From assembly GCA_963542625.1 (NCBI GenBank), contig CAUTXO010000062.1, positions 1 through 8,894 on the forward strand: DNA of 8,894 nt, written 5' to 3'. The stretch's first letter is position 1, and each line of letters starts with the position of its first letter. Under the pieces are notes generated by a model. That model ran no database searches. It worked only from the letters and a program-made list of their open reading frames with translations, and was not told the origin of the DNA. The stretch is from CAUTXO01 sp963542625 (GTDB taxonomy: Bacteria; Campylobacterota; Campylobacteria; Campylobacterales; SZUA-545). Shown here one piece after another: positions 8,013 to 8,894 of this stretch. Both the position numbers and the translations under genes were made by a program.

Positions 8013-8018
8013 TAAAAT
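8013..8018 (+). promoter_or_regulatory. Candidate -10 box for the tRNA pair
   Basis: TAAAAT at 8013-8018 lies 17 bases before the first base of tRNA-Cys, a fitting distance for a -10 box that starts a short precursor. No -35 is evident, as is common in this group. It is a weak call based on position and composition. Confidence 0.33.
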
Positions 8019-8035
8019 TCGCAACTCAAGCCAAA

Positions 8036-8111
8036 GGCGACATAGCCAAGTGGTTTAAGGCGTAGGATTGCAAATCCTTGATCCAGGGTTCGAATCCCTG
8101 TGTCGCCTCCA
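8036..8111 (+). tRNA. tRNA-Cys (GCA), CCA encoded
   Basis: A complete cloverleaf can be drawn. The acceptor GGCGACA (8036-8042) pairs perfectly with TGTCGCC (8101-8107). The D stem GCC/GGC, a seven-base anticodon loop TTGCAAA with anticodon GCA at 8070-8072, and a perfect T arm (CAGGG-TTCGAAT-CCCTG, 8084-8100) follow. The discriminator is U73 and CCA is encoded (8109-8111), both usual for bacterial tRNA-Cys. The outermost anticodon-stem pair (27-43) is a T-T mismatch; the other four pair. It is separated by 3 bases from the following tRNA-Ser, so the two are processed from one precursor. Confidence 0.96.
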
Positions 8112-8114
8112 CGC

Positions 8115-8203
8115 GGACAGATGGCAGAGTTGGTTTAATGCACCGGTCTTGAAAACCGACGAGGGTAATACCTCCTAGGGTTCGAATCCCTATCTGTCCG
8201 CCA
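8115..8203 (+). tRNA. tRNA-Ser (UGA), CCA encoded
   Basis: The acceptor GGACAGA (8115-8121) pairs with TCTGTCC (8193-8199); the discriminator is G (8200) and CCA is encoded. The anticodon loop CTTGAAA gives anticodon TGA at 8150-8152, reading UCN serine codons. The long variable arm (GAGG/CCTC, 8161-8174) is the class II hallmark of tRNA-Ser. The T arm TAGGG-TTCGAAT-CCCTA is perfect. The outermost anticodon-stem pair is a C-A mismatch. No T-rich terminator follows; a dyad begins 11 bases after the CCA and a plasmid-type initiator gene starts 38 bases after it. The 3' end of a tRNA gene is a common integration site for mobile elements, which makes this junction notable. Confidence 0.96.
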
Positions 8204-8213
8204 CACCAAGAAA

Positions 8214-8239
8214 ACTACAACTCCATTTAAGGTTGTAGT
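8214..8239. repeat. Perfect 8-bp dyad before the Rep-like gene
   Basis: ACTACAAC (8214-8221) is the exact reverse complement of GTTGTAGT (8232-8239), with a 10-base spacer between. It lies between tRNA-Ser and the ATG at 8241. In RNA it would form a hairpin with the likely binding site AAGG (8229-8232) at the edge of the loop and the start codon just outside the stem. Rep_3 initiators such as RepE and Pi repress their own genes by binding inverted repeats in this position, so an operator is the favoured reading. Translational control or a terminator for the tRNA transcript are alternatives; there is no T-tract to support the last. Confidence 0.5.
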
Positions 8240-8240
8240 G

Positions 8241-8894
8241 ATGAAAGCCTTTTTAAGCAACGAAATAACACAAGCCGTATTCTTAAGCCCGCTTAAGATC
8301 TCAGCGTCAGCCAAGCACTTGCGCTATCTAAACGCCAAAGCGCACGACGTATTCATCTCCATTTGCAAACTAAGCCAAAGCAAGCTAACAAACACACCCA
8401 CAAGATTCAACTTCAGCCTTTATTGCAGAGCCATTCAAAGAGATCTAGCCCTTAACAAAAACTTTAGATCTGACGTCATCAAAAGCCTTGCTTCTTTGCA
8501 AAAGCTCACAATCATTTTAAACGGCAGCACAAAAGTTAAAACCCGCATATTCAAAACCCTTGAAATCAAAAAGCGCGTGTTTCGCTTTACCCTAATGCCC
8601 GCTTTCAAAAAGGCTCTTGAATACAAAAACATCAACTTTTCTATCCTAGATCTTAAGCACCTTACACACCTGCGCTCCCCGCACGCCAAAAGGCTATATA
8701 GCTATCTGTGCTCGTTTAGCAAATCATCTGTGCGCCTAAGCCCGCACGCCCTGCTTAGGCTTTTTAACGATGAGATTTTCAATTACAAGCTAATGCGCCA
8801 GAAGGTGTTTAGATCCATAAAAGCCCTTGCCGCAATTGGCTTAGATTTTATCCCACGTTTTGATGATGATAAAAATCTAATTCTGCAAAGGGCT
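8241..8894 (+). CDS. Rep_3-like plasmid replication initiator, C-terminus beyond the window
   Basis: The frame runs 218 codons from ATG 8241 without a stop to the window edge. The protein is basic (many Lys, Arg and His) and has no signal peptide or membrane segment. Its layout resembles Rep_3 (RepE/Pi) initiators with two winged-helix domains. The first covers about 33-128, with DVFISICKLSQ, FNFSLYCRAIQRDL and VFRFTLMPAFKKALEYK. The second starts near 134 with FSILDLKHLTHLRSPHAKRL then YSYL, close to the family's 'Leu...Ser..(Ala)..LeuTyr..Leu' helix, and continues with KVFRSIKALAAIGLDF. Such proteins bind iterons to open a plasmid origin and often repress themselves. AAGG (8229-8232) lies 8 bases before the ATG; a GTG at 8238 is an alternative start. 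It carries the same RGATCY words as its neighbours, so it is not recent foreign DNA by that measure. That it is a gene is nearly certain; the family is inferred by eye. Confidence 0.72.
   Translation, partial: MKAFLSNEITQAVFLSPLKISASAKHLRYLNAKAHDVFISICKLSQSKLTNTPTRFNFSLYCRAIQRDLALNKNFRSDVIKSLASLQKLTIILNGSTKVKTRIFKTLEIKKRVFRFTLMPAFKKALEYKNINFSILDLKHLTHLRSPHAKRLYSYLCSFSKSSVRLSPHALLRLFNDEIFNYKLMRQKVFRSIKALAAIGLDFIPRFDDDKNLILQRA

Larger units (their letters stand above)
1..8894. repeat. Dispersed palindromic word RGATCY (AGATCT core) throughout
   Basis: By hand count the window has about 75 GATC, roughly 60 of them in the context RGATCY: about 32 AGATCT, 20 AGATCC and 8 GGATCT, with no GGATCC seen and no YGATCR seen. 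The 8-base palindrome AAGATCTT occurs ten times (starts 641, 721, 750, 1319, 1598, 2173, 3288, 5173, 5371, 7133). At about 45% G+C, chance alone predicts about 2-3 AGATCT and fewer than one AAGATCTT. Copies lie in genes of both strands and all codon frames. Counts are manual and may be off by a few. Confidence 0.65.

Noticed and set aside
8204..8255. Dyad plus TTTTT (8250-8254) as an intrinsic terminator for the tRNA pair
   Set aside because: The T-run begins about 10 bases after the stem and lies inside the start of the Rep-like gene; spacing is wrong for a classical terminator.
8435..8689. An 84-codon open frame on the minus strand near the right end
   Set aside because: It lies wholly opposite the 218-codon Rep-like frame, which has a start, a binding site, neighbour-like codon use and family resemblance.
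1..8894. RGATCY words read as a CRISPR array or tandem repeats
   Set aside because: Copies are irregularly spaced single short words inside conserved coding sequence, with no repeat-spacer structure; I found no CRISPR array in the window.

Overview
The window looks like chromosome from a Campylobacter-type member of the Campylobacterota (epsilonproteobacteria). The signs are an argininosuccinate synthase and a pseudaminic acid synthase that read like Campylobacter proteins, a short (504-residue) RecN, and a chemoreceptor with the typical cytoplasmic tip. The DNA is richer in G+C than C. jejuni, with many GCGC and CGC words, so one of the higher-GC Campylobacter lineages is more likely. This is inference from protein character, not a database match.

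Left half, minus strand: the first 33 codons of acyl carrier protein (1-101) lie downstream of a compact cluster that reads from 5588 down to 154. The cluster holds a 776-residue methyl-accepting chemotaxis protein, then recN overlapping it by 4 bases (ATGA), then a YbiT-type ABC-F ATPase 9 bases later. A 66-base AT-rich gap (5589-5654) separates this cluster from genes on the plus strand.

Right half, plus strand: argG (5655-6872) is followed 3 bases later by pseI (6876-7898). So an arginine biosynthesis gene is co-transcribed with the condensing enzyme for pseudaminic acid, the nonulosonate used to glycosylate flagellin in this group. A 137-base spacer with a hairpin-forming palindrome leads to two adjacent tRNA genes, tRNA-Cys(GCA) and tRNA-Ser(UGA), only 3 bases apart.

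Immediately after tRNA-Ser a frame opens at 8241 and runs without a stop for 218 codons to the window edge. It resembles the winged-helix initiators of the Rep_3 (RepE/Pi) plasmid family. A perfect 8-bp dyad sits between the tRNA and this start codon. The arrangement suggests the edge of an integrated plasmid or genomic island at a tRNA gene, though no integrase or repeated tRNA end is visible here.

The least conventional signal covers the whole window: the palindrome RGATCY, above all AGATCT and AAGATCTT, is strongly over-represented. It occurs on genes of both strands and in all three codon frames, and it seems to dictate codon choice. This recalls the cyanobacterial HIP1 palindrome and is the observation I would check first.
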